Source: Sedimentisphaerales bacterium (GTDB lineage: Bacteria; Planctomycetota; Phycisphaerae; Sedimentisphaerales; SG8-4). Taken from it: 64,000 nucleotides of DNA. Where the stretch lies: contig JAFGJR010000104.1 in the NCBI GenBank assembly GCA_016928975.1, positions 1 through 64,000 of the forward strand, given 5' to 3'. The position numbers and the translations under genes were made by a program. Shown here piece by piece: positions 42,676 to 51,876 of this stretch (the stretch's first letter is position 1; every line of letters begins with the position of its first letter). Under the pieces are notes generated by a model. That model did no database searches, was not told the origin of the DNA, and saw nothing but the letters and a program-made list of their open reading frames with translations.

Positions 42676-44517
42676 ATGATGCGTGGACGTGATGTAGCCA
42701 TCTCGTTTGCCTGTGCGTTGATCGCAGGGATCCTGCTGATCGCCGCCGGCGAGCAGCTCGATTCCATCAACGGCCAGCGCGAAGCGATGGGTCTCGCGAT
42801 CAACGCGCCGCTGGAAAACGCGCCGCCAACGCTGGCGTTTGCCACGGTGGCGATGGGTGCCTTTCGAGGTCTCGTGGTCGACATCCTCTGGATACGAGCG
42901 GACAGACTGAAGGACGAGGGGCAGTTCTTCGATGCCAGGCAGCTCGCCGAGTGGATCACGCTGTTGCAGCCCCGGTTTGCCACCGTGTGGGAGTTTCAGG
43001 CGTGGAACATGGCCTACAACATCTCGGTGGCCATTCCCGCCAGCCAGCCGGAGCAGCGGTGGCAATGGGTGAAGAACGGCTTCGAGCTGCTGCGCGACAA
43101 GGGGATTCCCCTGAATCCCAAGTCCCTCAGTCTGTGTCGCGAGCTCGGACGGATCTTCCAGCACAAGATCGGCGGCATCTCCGACGATGCGCACGAGTAT
43201 TACAAGCTCCAGATGGTCGAGGCGTTGGAGCCGCTGCTGCAATCGCAGGACAACGGTCTGGGCCGCGAGTCCAACGAGTTCTACGACGCCCTGATCCGGG
43301 CGCCGGCGACGTGGTCCGAGATTCAGGGCGATCCGAACGTGGCGCCGCTCATCGAGGCGCTTCGGCTGGCGGATGACACGTTCGCCAGGGCGGACGGCAA
43401 GGAATTCGTCGCGAATTACCTGTCCCTGCGTCAGAACCCACAGCGGTTCAAGCCTGAGGCCCTCAAGACGATTGAAGCGTTCCGCACCAGCACGGCCATC
43501 AAGCGATTCGACATCTTTGCCAAAGCGTACCAGCTCCGGCACGAGTGGAAGCTCGATCCGACGCTCATGCAGCAGGTGAACCGGACGTATGGCCCGATCG
43601 ATTTCCGCGATCCGAACCATCATTTCCCGATGGACTGGCGAAACGCCGACAGTCATGCAATCTACTGGGCGGTCAAGGCTCTCCAAGTCGAGGCGGGAAA
43701 TCAAGGCCGCAAGATCAGCATGGATGAAACGAACGTGGATCGCATCGTCATCCACAGCCTCCAGAACCTCTTTCGAAGTGGCAAGATCACGGTCCTCCAG
43801 CAACCGGAGGCGCCCGCCGCCGAGGAAGAGACGGCGGTGGGACCGGTGCAGCCTCGTATGCGCAAGGATATCTTCCTGACGCCGGACCTGCGGATGTTCG
43901 ATGCATACGACAAGGCGGCGCTGGCCGTCATCAGGAAGAACGTGGAGGCGGGAGAAAAGGAATCGGGTCCCCTGGGGTCGTTGCGCACCGGTCACAAGAA
44001 TATGCTCAAGAACGCCGTGATGTCATTCTACCAGGCGGGGATCAAAGGCTATGCGCTGCTCATCTACAACGAACTGCGCAAGCTCTATCCGGACGTGCAA
44101 GAGTTTCGCGGATCGCTCGACGAATACGTGGAGTTTCGCTTCAATGACGAGCTGAGCGGCCTGGCCATTCACGATGCTACGGAGATGATCATCGCGATGC
44201 TGATGGAAGGCTATTTTCGTCTGGCCATTGGCGACGATGATACGGCTGCCGCCCGGGAGCGGCTCGCTCAGGATGTGCACAGGTACTACATGTACAAATA
44301 CGAAGACCCCACCTACAGGATTGACCTGCCCAAGATGCCCATGCTAAAGTACATTGCGCTGGGTCAGTTCCTGAACAATGACATGTATCCCGCCTACGTA
44401 CGGGAGGGTTTGTTGGCGCGAATCAAGACTGAACGGCCCGAGCTATACAAGCAGATGGAACAGACAGACGCGGAACTCCGCAAGCAGATGGAGCAGTCGC
44501 AGGGAACACAGGGATAG
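42676..44517 (+). CDS. Membrane-anchored helical protein of unknown function (613 residues)
   Basis: Not recognised. One N-terminal membrane helix (ISFACALIAGILLIAAGEQL) leads into a large, mainly helical domain rich in Trp and aromatic residues (LQPRFATVWEFQAWNMAYN), which hints at TPR-like repeats. The C-terminus is a charged coiled coil. No catalytic motif is evident. It is 15 bases after the ABC permease and 14 bases before uvrD, so it is inside the operon; a scaffold or adaptor for the transporter is a position-based guess. Confidence 0.65.
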   Translation: MMRGRDVAISFACALIAGILLIAAGEQLDSINGQREAMGLAINAPLENAPPTLAFATVAMGAFRGLVVDILWIRADRLKDEGQFFDARQLAEWITLLQPRFATVWEFQAWNMAYNISVAIPASQPEQRWQWVKNGFELLRDKGIPLNPKSLSLCRELGRIFQHKIGGISDDAHEYYKLQMVEALEPLLQSQDNGLGRESNEFYDALIRAPATWSEIQGDPNVAPLIEALRLADDTFARADGKEFVANYLSLRQNPQRFKPEALKTIEAFRTSTAIKRFDIFAKAYQLRHEWKLDPTLMQQVNRTYGPIDFRDPNHHFPMDWRNADSHAIYWAVKALQVEAGNQGRKISMDETNVDRIVIHSLQNLFRSGKITVLQQPEAPAAEEETAVGPVQPRMRKDIFLTPDLRMFDAYDKAALAVIRKNVEAGEKESGPLGSLRTGHKNMLKNAVMSFYQAGIKGYALLIYNELRKLYPDVQEFRGSLDEYVEFRFNDELSGLAIHDATEMIIAMLMEGYFRLAIGDDDTAAARERLAQDVHRYYMYKYEDPTYRIDLPKMPMLKYIALGQFLNNDMYPAYVREGLLARIKTERPELYKQMEQTDAELRKQMEQSQGTQG

Positions 44518-44531
44518 GATCGAGTTCGGGC

Positions 44532-46751
44532 ATGCACGAGGCACTTCTGGAACACCTGACGCCGTCACAGAGGCAGGCCGTCTGTCATCGTGAAGGGCCA
44601 CTACTGGTCCTGGCAGGTCCGGGCAGCGGCAAGACGCGCGTGATTACCCATCGCATCGCCGCCCTGATCGAGTGGGGCGTGAGGCCGTGCAATATCTGCG
44701 CAATCACGTTCACGAACAAGGCCGCGGAGGAGATGCGACAACGTCATATCCAGCTCGCCTGCAATCTCCAGCCTTTGGAGAACAAGGCATACGAGGAAAT
44801 GCGTCAAAACGCCGTGACGCTCAACGGGCGTGTGGGGGCCCACATCAGCACGTTTCACTCGCTGTGCGTGCGAATCCTTCGCATCTACGCCGATGCGGCG
44901 GGCATCCACCGGAACTTCAGTGTCTATGATGAGTCGGACCAGACTCGTTGCATCAAGCAGGCGCTCAAGGACTGCGATCTGGACACGGCCAACTTCCCGC
45001 CCGGCCGAATGCTGGAAGCGGTTTCGACCCTGAAGAACAAGCTCGTCGATCCAGATTCATTCCGGTCTCAGGCAGAGGACTTCTTCTCACAAACCCTCGT
45101 GCGAGTCTATGCACGCTATCAGCAGATCCTTGCGGACCGCAACGGACTCGATTTCGACGACCTGCTGATGAAGGCGGCGCTGCTGCTGGAGGGCAACTCC
45201 GCCGTCTGCCGGGAGCTGTCGGAGCGATTCACGTTCCTGCTCATCGACGAGTACCAGGACACGAACCACGCGCAGTACCGGCTTGCCAAGGCGCTCGTTG
45301 CCTCTCACGACAATATCTGCGCTACAGGTGACCCGGACCAGTCCATCTACCGCTGGCGCGGGGCCGATATTCGAAACATCCTCGCCTTCGAGAAGGACTG
45401 GCCCGACGCGACCATCGTCAAACTGGAAGAGAACTTCCGCAGCACCGCCGAGGTTCTTCGTGCCGCCGACCGGCTCATTGCCTGCAACAGGAACCGCAAG
45501 GAGAAGGTTCTCGTGCCGGTCAGGTCGCACAAGGGCGATCTCCGGATCGACAATTACGAGGACGAGGAGGAGGAGGCCAACGCTGTCGCCGAACGGATTG
45601 ACGAGCTTGTCAATTCGGGCGTGCGCGGCAATGACATTGCCGTCTTCTATCGCGTCAACGCGATGAGCCGGGCGCTCGAAGAGGCCTTCATCCGTCACAA
45701 GGTGCCATACCAAGTGGTTCGCGGCGTCGAGTTCTACAACCGCAAGGAAATCCGCGACGTTCTCGCCTACCTCAAGGTGCTGGTGAATCCTGCAGATGAG
45801 GTCGCGTTGCAGCGGATCATCAACACACCCACGCGAGGGATCGGAAAAGTCACCGTGGATCGGGCCAGTACGCACGGGACGCGCAATCGGATGTCCCTGT
45901 TCGACGCGATCCGCAACGCGGACCAGATCGCCGGCCTGACCGGCGCCGTGAAGGCGAAGCTGGCCAAATTCGTGCAGATGATCGACGCGCTCGCACAGAA
46001 CCTGGAGGACAAGGTGGCCCCACTGGTCGAGCGAGTTTTCGAAGCCTCGGGTCTGGAGGAATCGCTCCGGACCGCCGGGCACGAAGGTCGGGATGCCGTG
46101 GAGAACATCGAACAGTTGATCAACACGGCCGCTGCCTACGACCAGCAGGCCCAGACTCCTTCGCTCGTCGACTACCTCCAGCAGATCGCCCTGTTCAGTG
46201 ACGCCGATGCCTACGATGCATCGAACGAGAGGGTGGCCTTGATGACCCTTCATGCCGCCAAAGGGCTTGAATTCGAGAACGTCTTCATCATCGGACTGGA
46301 ACACGGAATCCTCCCGCATGAGCGTGCCGGCGAAAACAGCGACGATCTCGAGGAGGAACGCAGACTCTTCTTCGTTGGCGTGACACGTGCCAAGACGAAT
46401 TGCCACATCAGTTACGCCCGGTATCGGACGGTTCGTGGCCAGGTGCTTCGCACGATTCCCTCGCAGTTCCTCTTCGAGCTCGGCCCGGGCCTGATGCATT
46501 CTCCCGCCGAGCGAGAACACCCGCTGCGGGCAACGGTTCCCTTCCCCAAGTGTCAGCCTGCTCCGTCGCCCTCCAACGGCGCCACAGCTCCCCAGTTCAT
46601 CCCCGGCCAGGTCGTCCGGCACAAGACGTTCGGTCTCGGTCGGGTCAAGAAGTACGTGGACATGGGGGCCAATAGCGTTGTGGTCATTTCCTTCAACAGT
46701 GGACAGACGAAATCCCTCCTGCTACAATACGCCGACCTTGTAAGAATATAG
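44532..46751 (+). CDS. UvrD/PcrA-type DNA helicase
   Basis: A 739-residue superfamily 1A 3'-5' helicase acting in repair and replication. Motifs seen are GPGSGKTRV (I), AITFTNKAAEEM (Ia), LLIDEYQDTN (II), GDPDQSIYRWRGAD (III), LEENFRST (IV), LMTLHAAKGLEF (V) and FFVGVTRAK (VI). A C-terminal Tudor-like domain (VRHKTFGLGRVKKYV) is as in PcrA. Between motifs Ia and Ib there is a 22-residue insertion that repeats NKAxEEMRQ. Last gene of the SPFH run, 14 bases after the unknown gene. Confidence 0.93.
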   Translation: MHEALLEHLTPSQRQAVCHREGPLLVLAGPGSGKTRVITHRIAALIEWGVRPCNICAITFTNKAAEEMRQRHIQLACNLQPLENKAYEEMRQNAVTLNGRVGAHISTFHSLCVRILRIYADAAGIHRNFSVYDESDQTRCIKQALKDCDLDTANFPPGRMLEAVSTLKNKLVDPDSFRSQAEDFFSQTLVRVYARYQQILADRNGLDFDDLLMKAALLLEGNSAVCRELSERFTFLLIDEYQDTNHAQYRLAKALVASHDNICATGDPDQSIYRWRGADIRNILAFEKDWPDATIVKLEENFRSTAEVLRAADRLIACNRNRKEKVLVPVRSHKGDLRIDNYEDEEEEANAVAERIDELVNSGVRGNDIAVFYRVNAMSRALEEAFIRHKVPYQVVRGVEFYNRKEIRDVLAYLKVLVNPADEVALQRIINTPTRGIGKVTVDRASTHGTRNRMSLFDAIRNADQIAGLTGAVKAKLAKFVQMIDALAQNLEDKVAPLVERVFEASGLEESLRTAGHEGRDAVENIEQLINTAAAYDQQAQTPSLVDYLQQIALFSDADAYDASNERVALMTLHAAKGLEFENVFIIGLEHGILPHERAGENSDDLEEERRLFFVGVTRAKTNCHISYARYRTVRGQVLRTIPSQFLFELGPGLMHSPAEREHPLRATVPFPKCQPAPSPSNGATAPQFIPGQVVRHKTFGLGRVKKYVDMGANSVVVISFNSGQTKSLLLQYADLVRI

Positions 46752-46857
46752 GCACGGAGCATCCAGGCTGAGATGGACAAGCCGCATTGTACGAACGAGT
46801 GCTCGGCGCACTAACGGTATCATCGCGCCACGATACATCTATTGAAAGGTGGATGCC

Positions 46858-48309
46858 ATGTCGGGACAAATCGATCGCAGAGAGTTCTTACATGTCACGG
46901 CCGGCGGACTTGCCTATGTCGCAAGCTCAAGCCTGCTCGCTGCCAACACCCTTGCCGCCGGTTCGCCCTTGGTCAGCCCGGGCTGCCGCAGGAGCAAGGT
47001 CAAGGTGGCCCGGCTCTACATGGGAATCAAGGGAGGACACTGGCCGACGCCTACCCTCAACTTCCAGCAGGAGATGGGAGTCTACGCCAAGCAGTTCGCC
47101 CGGCTCGCCAATGAGCTTGCCGACGTCGATTTCGTCGTCGACGAGCTGGTCACATCTGCGCAGCAGGCGCAGCAGCTCAAGGGCAGACTTCAGGGTGTCG
47201 ATGGGGTTCTGGTCATTCATCTGAGCATGGGCATTGGAGGGATGCTGAATGAAGTCCTGAGTGTGGGTAAACCGACGGCGATTTTCGCCTTGCCCTATTC
47301 GGGCCACGAGTGGACCAGTTTCGGCTCCCTTGAAAGGCAGCCGGGCACGAGGCTGGAATGCTTCCTCACGAGCGACTACTCACAACTGGCCGTGGCGATC
47401 CGACCATTCCGCGCGATGCATCACCTGCGCGAGGCCAGGATTCTCAACGTGACCACCCGGTCATTTGCCGACTACGCCGATCAGATGAAAAAGAAGTTCG
47501 GCACCGAGATGAAGCAAATCGACCTCGATACGGTCGTGAGGGCGTACAACGCGGTGGACGACCGGGCAGCCGAGGCGGAGACGGAACGCTGGGTGAAGGG
47601 CGCCGAGGCAATTGTCGAGCCCTCCCGCAAAGAGATTCTCAACGCCTGCAAGCTCGCCCTGGCCTTCGAGAACATGCTGGCGGCGGAAGATGCCACCGTG
47701 CTTACCGTCGATTGCTATGGCACGATGTGGGACAAGACGATCAAGCTGCCCGCCTATCCATGTGTCGGCTTCTGCCGGCTCAACGATATGGGCTTTGGCG
47801 GCATTTGCGAATCGGATCTGCGATCCGCGATGACGCACATCATCCTGCAGGGTCTGACGGGCCGCCCCGGATTCATCAGCGATCCGACCATCAATGAGGC
47901 CAGGAACAGCATCATCCTCGCTCACTGTCTTGGCTCGCGGAAGATGGACGGTCCCAACGGCCCCGCGGCGCCGTACAAGTTCCGCACGATCATGGAGCGT
48001 CAGGAGGGCGTTGTGCCCCAGGTCCAGATGCGCGTCGGCCAGAAGGTGACGCAGGTCATCCTCGTCGGCACGGATTCCCTGCTGTACTTCACGGGCGAGA
48101 TCATCGATGCGCCGGTGAGAGTGGAGGACGATAGAGGCTGTCGGACGAAGATCGAAGTGAGAGTCGATGGCGATGTCACGACCCTGTGGAAGAACTGGTC
48201 GAGCGGCCTGCACCGCCAGACTGTTTACGGTGATATTACCAAGGACCTCCAGCGTTTCTGCCGGTACAACGACATCAAGCTCATCGACGAGGCAGCTCGA
48301 CAGGCGTAG
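46858..48309 (+). CDS. Tat-exported protein of the L-fucose/arabinose isomerase superfamily
   Basis: A 483-residue protein. The N-terminus has a Tat-type signal (IDRREFLHVTAGGLAYVAS, then LLAANTLAAG). The rest resembles fucose/arabinose isomerase-like proteins: an alpha/beta N-terminal part (VDFVVDELVTSAQQAQQLKG; VDGVLVIHLSMGIGGML) and a C-terminal domain with VDCYGTMWDK, PCVGFCRLNDMGFGGICESD and AHCLGSRKMDG. Known fucose isomerases are cytosolic, so export is unusual. The start at 46858 follows AAAGGTGG; GTG 46849 is the alternative. It precedes a second Tat protein (GH10) by 35 bases. Confidence 0.7.
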   Translation: MSGQIDRREFLHVTAGGLAYVASSSLLAANTLAAGSPLVSPGCRRSKVKVARLYMGIKGGHWPTPTLNFQQEMGVYAKQFARLANELADVDFVVDELVTSAQQAQQLKGRLQGVDGVLVIHLSMGIGGMLNEVLSVGKPTAIFALPYSGHEWTSFGSLERQPGTRLECFLTSDYSQLAVAIRPFRAMHHLREARILNVTTRSFADYADQMKKKFGTEMKQIDLDTVVRAYNAVDDRAAEAETERWVKGAEAIVEPSRKEILNACKLALAFENMLAAEDATVLTVDCYGTMWDKTIKLPAYPCVGFCRLNDMGFGGICESDLRSAMTHIILQGLTGRPGFISDPTINEARNSIILAHCLGSRKMDGPNGPAAPYKFRTIMERQEGVVPQVQMRVGQKVTQVILVGTDSLLYFTGEIIDAPVRVEDDRGCRTKIEVRVDGDVTTLWKNWSSGLHRQTVYGDITKDLQRFCRYNDIKLIDEAARQA

Positions 48310-48344
48310 TGCAGCCAGAGAGTATCACTATAGAGAGGATGCGG

Positions 48345-49697
48345 ATGACGGCTAACAACACAACCGACAAATCATGGAGCCGACGGACTTTCCTGAAGGG
48401 GACGGGGGCCGGGATCGCATGCCTGGCGGCCGTTCCCTGTGTCTGGGGTGCCGACCGACAGGTGGATATCCTGGGCCAGGCGGAGGATCGTATCGCCCGG
48501 CACCGCAAGGGTACGGCCCTTCTGCGCCTCACGGGTCCGGACGGACAGGCGTTCGGGCCGGGCGTGCGGCTGAGGATCAGTCAAACGCGACACAAGTTCC
48601 TCTTCGGCTGCAACATCTTCAAGCTGGGCCGTTGCCGGACCGCCGCCGACAATGCCGCCTACGAAAGGCAATTTGCGGAGCTTCTGAACTACGCGACGCT
48701 GTCGTTCTACTGGTGGACATACGAGTTTCGCAGGGGGCAGACGATGGACGAGCGTACCGACGAGGTCGTTCGCTGGTGCAAGGCCCATGATGTGGCCACA
48801 AAGGGCCATCCTCTGGCGTGGAACTACGTCGATCCACGATGGCTGGCTGGCACGCCAGAGGAGGTGATGGATCTTCAGCTCAAGCGTGTCGAGCGGTGCG
48901 TCCAACGGTTCAAGGGCGACATCGACATCTGGGACGTTGTCAACGAGGTCACCGAGTATGACCGGGGTGAAGTGAAGAACCGGGCGCCGAAGCTGACTGA
49001 GGCCATCGCCAAGATGGGGGTCGGCGAGTATGTCCGACAGGCCTTCACGGTCGCTCGCAAGGCAAACCCACAGGCCACGCTTCTTATCAACGACTACCGC
49101 ACCGGTCGTGACTATGCGGACAAGGTCCTGGCTGGGCTCGTCGATGGGGAGGGCAAGCCGTTCTACGACGTCATCGGCATCCAGTCTCACATGCACGGTC
49201 GGTACTGGGGCGCCGAACAGACGTGGGATGTATGCGAGCGTTTCGCCAAATTCGGCAAGCCGCTGCATTTCACCGAGACCACCGTCGTATCGGGCCCGAG
49301 GAAGGACTCTGCCTGGGTCACAACATCGGAGGGAGAACAGCAGCAGGCCGAGGCCGTGACTGAGTTCTACACTGTGCTCTTCTCGCATCCGGCTGTGACG
49401 GGCATCACGTGGTGGGATTTCACGGACCAAGGTGCCTGGCAGCGGGCTCCGGCAGGTCTGGTACGTGACGACATGACGCCCAAGCCGGCCTATGAGCGGC
49501 TGCATGATCTGATCAAAGGCAAATGGTGGACGCAGACCGAGGTGGAGACCGGCCCGAACGGACAGGTATCGGTCGAGGGCTTCTATGGGCAATACAAGGT
49601 CAATGCCAGCGTAGGCGACCGTCGCCTCTCCGGGCAGTTCTCGCTGGACACGAGCACCGCTGCTCCAGTGGACGTACGGATGGCCGACAAGGGATGA
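48345..49697 (+). CDS. Tat-exported GH10 endo-beta-1,4-xylanase-like enzyme
   Basis: A 450-residue exported glycoside hydrolase. It has a Tat signal (SWSRRTFLKGTGAGIACLAA). A beta domain (about 40-90; GTALLRLTGPDGQAFGPGVR) precedes the GH10 TIM barrel. Catalytic acid/base Glu201 (IDIWDVVNEV) and nucleophile Glu311 (LHFTETTVVS) are both present, as are HPLAWN and WWDFTDQGAW. The last 60 residues form a small beta domain. Predicted to cleave xylan or a related beta-1,4 polymer. ATG 48345 is chosen because GAGAGG lies 6 bases before it. Confidence 0.85.
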   Translation: MTANNTTDKSWSRRTFLKGTGAGIACLAAVPCVWGADRQVDILGQAEDRIARHRKGTALLRLTGPDGQAFGPGVRLRISQTRHKFLFGCNIFKLGRCRTAADNAAYERQFAELLNYATLSFYWWTYEFRRGQTMDERTDEVVRWCKAHDVATKGHPLAWNYVDPRWLAGTPEEVMDLQLKRVERCVQRFKGDIDIWDVVNEVTEYDRGEVKNRAPKLTEAIAKMGVGEYVRQAFTVARKANPQATLLINDYRTGRDYADKVLAGLVDGEGKPFYDVIGIQSHMHGRYWGAEQTWDVCERFAKFGKPLHFTETTVVSGPRKDSAWVTTSEGEQQQAEAVTEFYTVLFSHPAVTGITWWDFTDQGAWQRAPAGLVRDDMTPKPAYERLHDLIKGKWWTQTEVETGPNGQVSVEGFYGQYKVNASVGDRRLSGQFSLDTSTAAPVDVRMADKG

Positions 49698-49715
49698 GCG
49701 GACTGAAGGGAGTCG

Positions 49716-50807
49716 ATGATGAACTACGCGGTAGTCATGGCTGGAGGAACCGGCAAACGGCTGTGGCCGCTGAGCCGCCAGAAGCGTCCCAAGCAGGTGT
49801 TGAGACTCCTGGACGGGCAGACACTACTGAATCGCTGCGTGGAGCGGCTCTTCCCGGTTTTTGATGTCCGTAACATCCTTGTGCTGACGAACATCGGCTA
49901 TGCCGACATCGTTCGTGAGAACCTTCCCGACCTGCCGGCGAACAACGTCATCGCTGAGCCGACGGTGCGAGACACCGCCGGCGCGATTGGCCTGGCCGCC
50001 ACGATCCTGGCCCAATATGACCCGGAGGCGTCCATGGCCGTCGTCACTGCCGACCAGTTGCTTGAGCCCCCCGAAGTCCTGCAGCAGGCTCTCCAGGACG
50101 CTCTTGAGTTCCTGTCGAAGAACCCGGAAGCCCTGATCACGTTCGGTATCAAGCCGACGTTTCCGAGCACGCAACTGGGGTACATCAAGTGCGCCGAGCC
50201 TCAGAAGTGTCCGAAATGCAGGAATGTCGTGTACTCGGTGGAGGCCTTCAAAGAGAAACCCGATCCGGAGACGGCCCGCCGGTACGTGGCCGGCGGCGAG
50301 TACCTCTGGAACTCGGGGATGTTCGTCTGGAAGGCCAGGACGATTCTGGCGCGATTGAGTACGTTCCTGCCGGAGTCCACGGAGCCCCTCCGCCGGATCG
50401 CGGCCTCGTGGGACACGCCCCAGCAGGAGAAGTCGCTTCAGGAGTGGTTTGTCAAGCTGCCCAAGATCAGCATCGACTTTGCCGTGATGGAGAAGGCGGA
50501 CAAGGTACATGCCATTCCTCTCAATTGCCAGTGGCTGGATCTCGGATCGTTTGCGGCGCTTGCCGACGTGATCAAGTCGGACGAGAATGGCAACGTCGTC
50601 GTGGCCGGTGCCAGTGAGCTGCTGGACTGCCGCAACAGCATCATTGTGACCGAAGACAAGAGCCACCTGATCGCGGTCATTGGGCTTGAGGACGTTGTGA
50701 TCGCTCATGCGCCTGACGCGACGCTCGTCTGCCACGTCAGCCGGACGGACCGGCTCAAGTCGCTTCTGGAACGGATGGAACAGAGCGGCCATGCGAAGTT
50801 CTTGTAG
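49716..50807 (+). CDS. manC: Mannose-1-phosphate guanylyltransferase
   Basis: A 363-residue nucleotidyltransferase making GDP-mannose for glycans. It shows the pyrophosphorylase signature MAGGTGKRLWPLSR with PKQVL, the substrate loop NVIAEPTVRDTAGAIGLAA, and FKEKPD and WNSGMF motifs of ManC. An insert with three Cys (GYIKCAEPQKCPKCRN) sits before the EKPD motif and looks like a metal knuckle. The C-terminal isomerase domain of bifunctional forms is absent. It lies 18 bases after the GH10 gene. Confidence 0.9.
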   Translation: MMNYAVVMAGGTGKRLWPLSRQKRPKQVLRLLDGQTLLNRCVERLFPVFDVRNILVLTNIGYADIVRENLPDLPANNVIAEPTVRDTAGAIGLAATILAQYDPEASMAVVTADQLLEPPEVLQQALQDALEFLSKNPEALITFGIKPTFPSTQLGYIKCAEPQKCPKCRNVVYSVEAFKEKPDPETARRYVAGGEYLWNSGMFVWKARTILARLSTFLPESTEPLRRIAASWDTPQQEKSLQEWFVKLPKISIDFAVMEKADKVHAIPLNCQWLDLGSFAALADVIKSDENGNVVVAGASELLDCRNSIIVTEDKSHLIAVIGLEDVVIAHAPDATLVCHVSRTDRLKSLLERMEQSGHAKFL

Positions 50808-50839
50808 CGCCATGGCCCCCGGTTACAGGTGTCCCCGGC

Positions 50840-51271
50840 ATGAGGTACTTGGCCATAGACTACGGGAGCAGACGAACGGGCCTGGCCGTCTGTGATGCGG
50901 AGGAGACAATGGCCTTTCCCCTCGATGTTCTCCACGGCCAGATGAATCTGGTCGCGAGAATCGAACGGACGATCGAATCCGAGCATATCGATGCCATCGT
51001 GCTGGGACTGCCGTTGAACATGGATGGCTCGCAGGGTCCCCAGGCCAGGCAGGTTCTGGCATTTGCCGAGCAGCTCGGGAAGTGCGTTCGAATTCCCATC
51101 TACCTCCAGGACGAGCGGCTAAGCAGCTTCGAAGCCGAGGAAAAGCTGCACGGGACAGGGCTGAGCAAGGCCAAGCAACGAGAGCGACTTGATGCGGTGG
51201 CGGCGGCCGAGATCCTCCAGGCGTTCCTGGACGGGCAGAAAGGGGGCTCTGGCAGCTCCTTTCGTGAGTGA
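50840..51271 (+). CDS. ruvX: Holliday-junction resolvase-like YqgF/RuvX
   Basis: A 143-residue RNase H-fold protein of the YqgF family, implicated in pre-16S rRNA processing and possibly junction resolution. It shows AIDYGSRRTGLAVCD, VLGLPLNMDGSQG, QDERLSSFEAE and DAVAAAEILQAFL with the conserved acidic residues. Full length. It is 32 bases after manC. Confidence 0.92.
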   Translation: MRYLAIDYGSRRTGLAVCDAEETMAFPLDVLHGQMNLVARIERTIESEHIDAIVLGLPLNMDGSQGPQARQVLAFAEQLGKCVRIPIYLQDERLSSFEAEEKLHGTGLSKAKQRERLDAVAAAEILQAFLDGQKGGSGSSFRE

Positions 51272-51308
51272 CCGAGGGTAGAGCGCAGGAGGGGGTGGTC
51301 CAAGGCGG

Positions 51309-51369
51309 GTCTTCTGTTTCATAGCGGCGGGAATCCGCGTGCAATCCTGCAGACAAGACGGGTTTTTTT
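51309..51369 (+). terminator. Weak terminator-like hairpin with T-tract after ruvX
   Basis: GTCTTCTG (51309-51316) can pair with CAGACAAGAC (51350-51359) with a two-base bulge, closing over a GCGG/CCGC inner stem. GGG and seven T (51363-51369) follow. The imperfect stem keeps confidence low. Confidence 0.3.
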
Positions 51370-51488
51370 CGCTGTCGGCAGGGAAAAAGGCTTGCCAAAG
51401 CTGTTAGAAGGTGGTTAAGTATGAGATTCTTGACTTGTCTATTGGAGAGCCTCGCCACGAGGCCAAACAGGAAGGGTCAACTGAACGT

Positions 51489-51755
51489 ATGTTAACAAAA
51501 GAAGACAAGAGCAGCATAATCGGTGACTATGAGATGCACGAGGGAGACACAGGGTCGCCCGAGGTACAGATCGCACTGCTCACGAAGCGGATCAACGACC
51601 TGACAGAACACCTTAAGACGCATCCGAAGGATCATTCCTCCCGTCGCGGCCTGCTCAAAATGGTTGGCAATCGGTCCGCGCTGCTCAAGTATGTTCGCAG
51701 CAACGACTTGAAGCGCTATCAGGCGGTCATATCGCGTCTGGGGCTGCGGAAGTAG
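51489..51755 (+). CDS. rpsO: 30S ribosomal protein S15
   Basis: An 88-residue protein, the normal S15 size. [39 protein letters not shown] and [20 protein letters not shown] are typical. It binds 16S rRNA and is needed for 30S assembly. The frame opens at 51411, but the conserved N-terminus starts at 51489; AGGAAGG lies somewhat far upstream (about 13 bases). The pairing with pnp downstream is the common bacterial arrangement. Confidence 0.95.
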   Translation: MLTKEDKSSIIGDYEMHEGDTGSPEVQIALLTKRINDLTEHLKTHPKDHSSRRGLLKMVGNRSALLKYVRSNDLKRYQAVISRLGLRK

Positions 51756-51876
51756 CGGCAGACCAGCCGGTGGTCGTGTCCCGCTGGAGTACCCCTCCGT
51801 CATGGATGGCCTCGGCGGGCACCAGGCACGGGATGGTATCCCGGTTGTGCATACACATGAACCAGCGAGGTACTAC

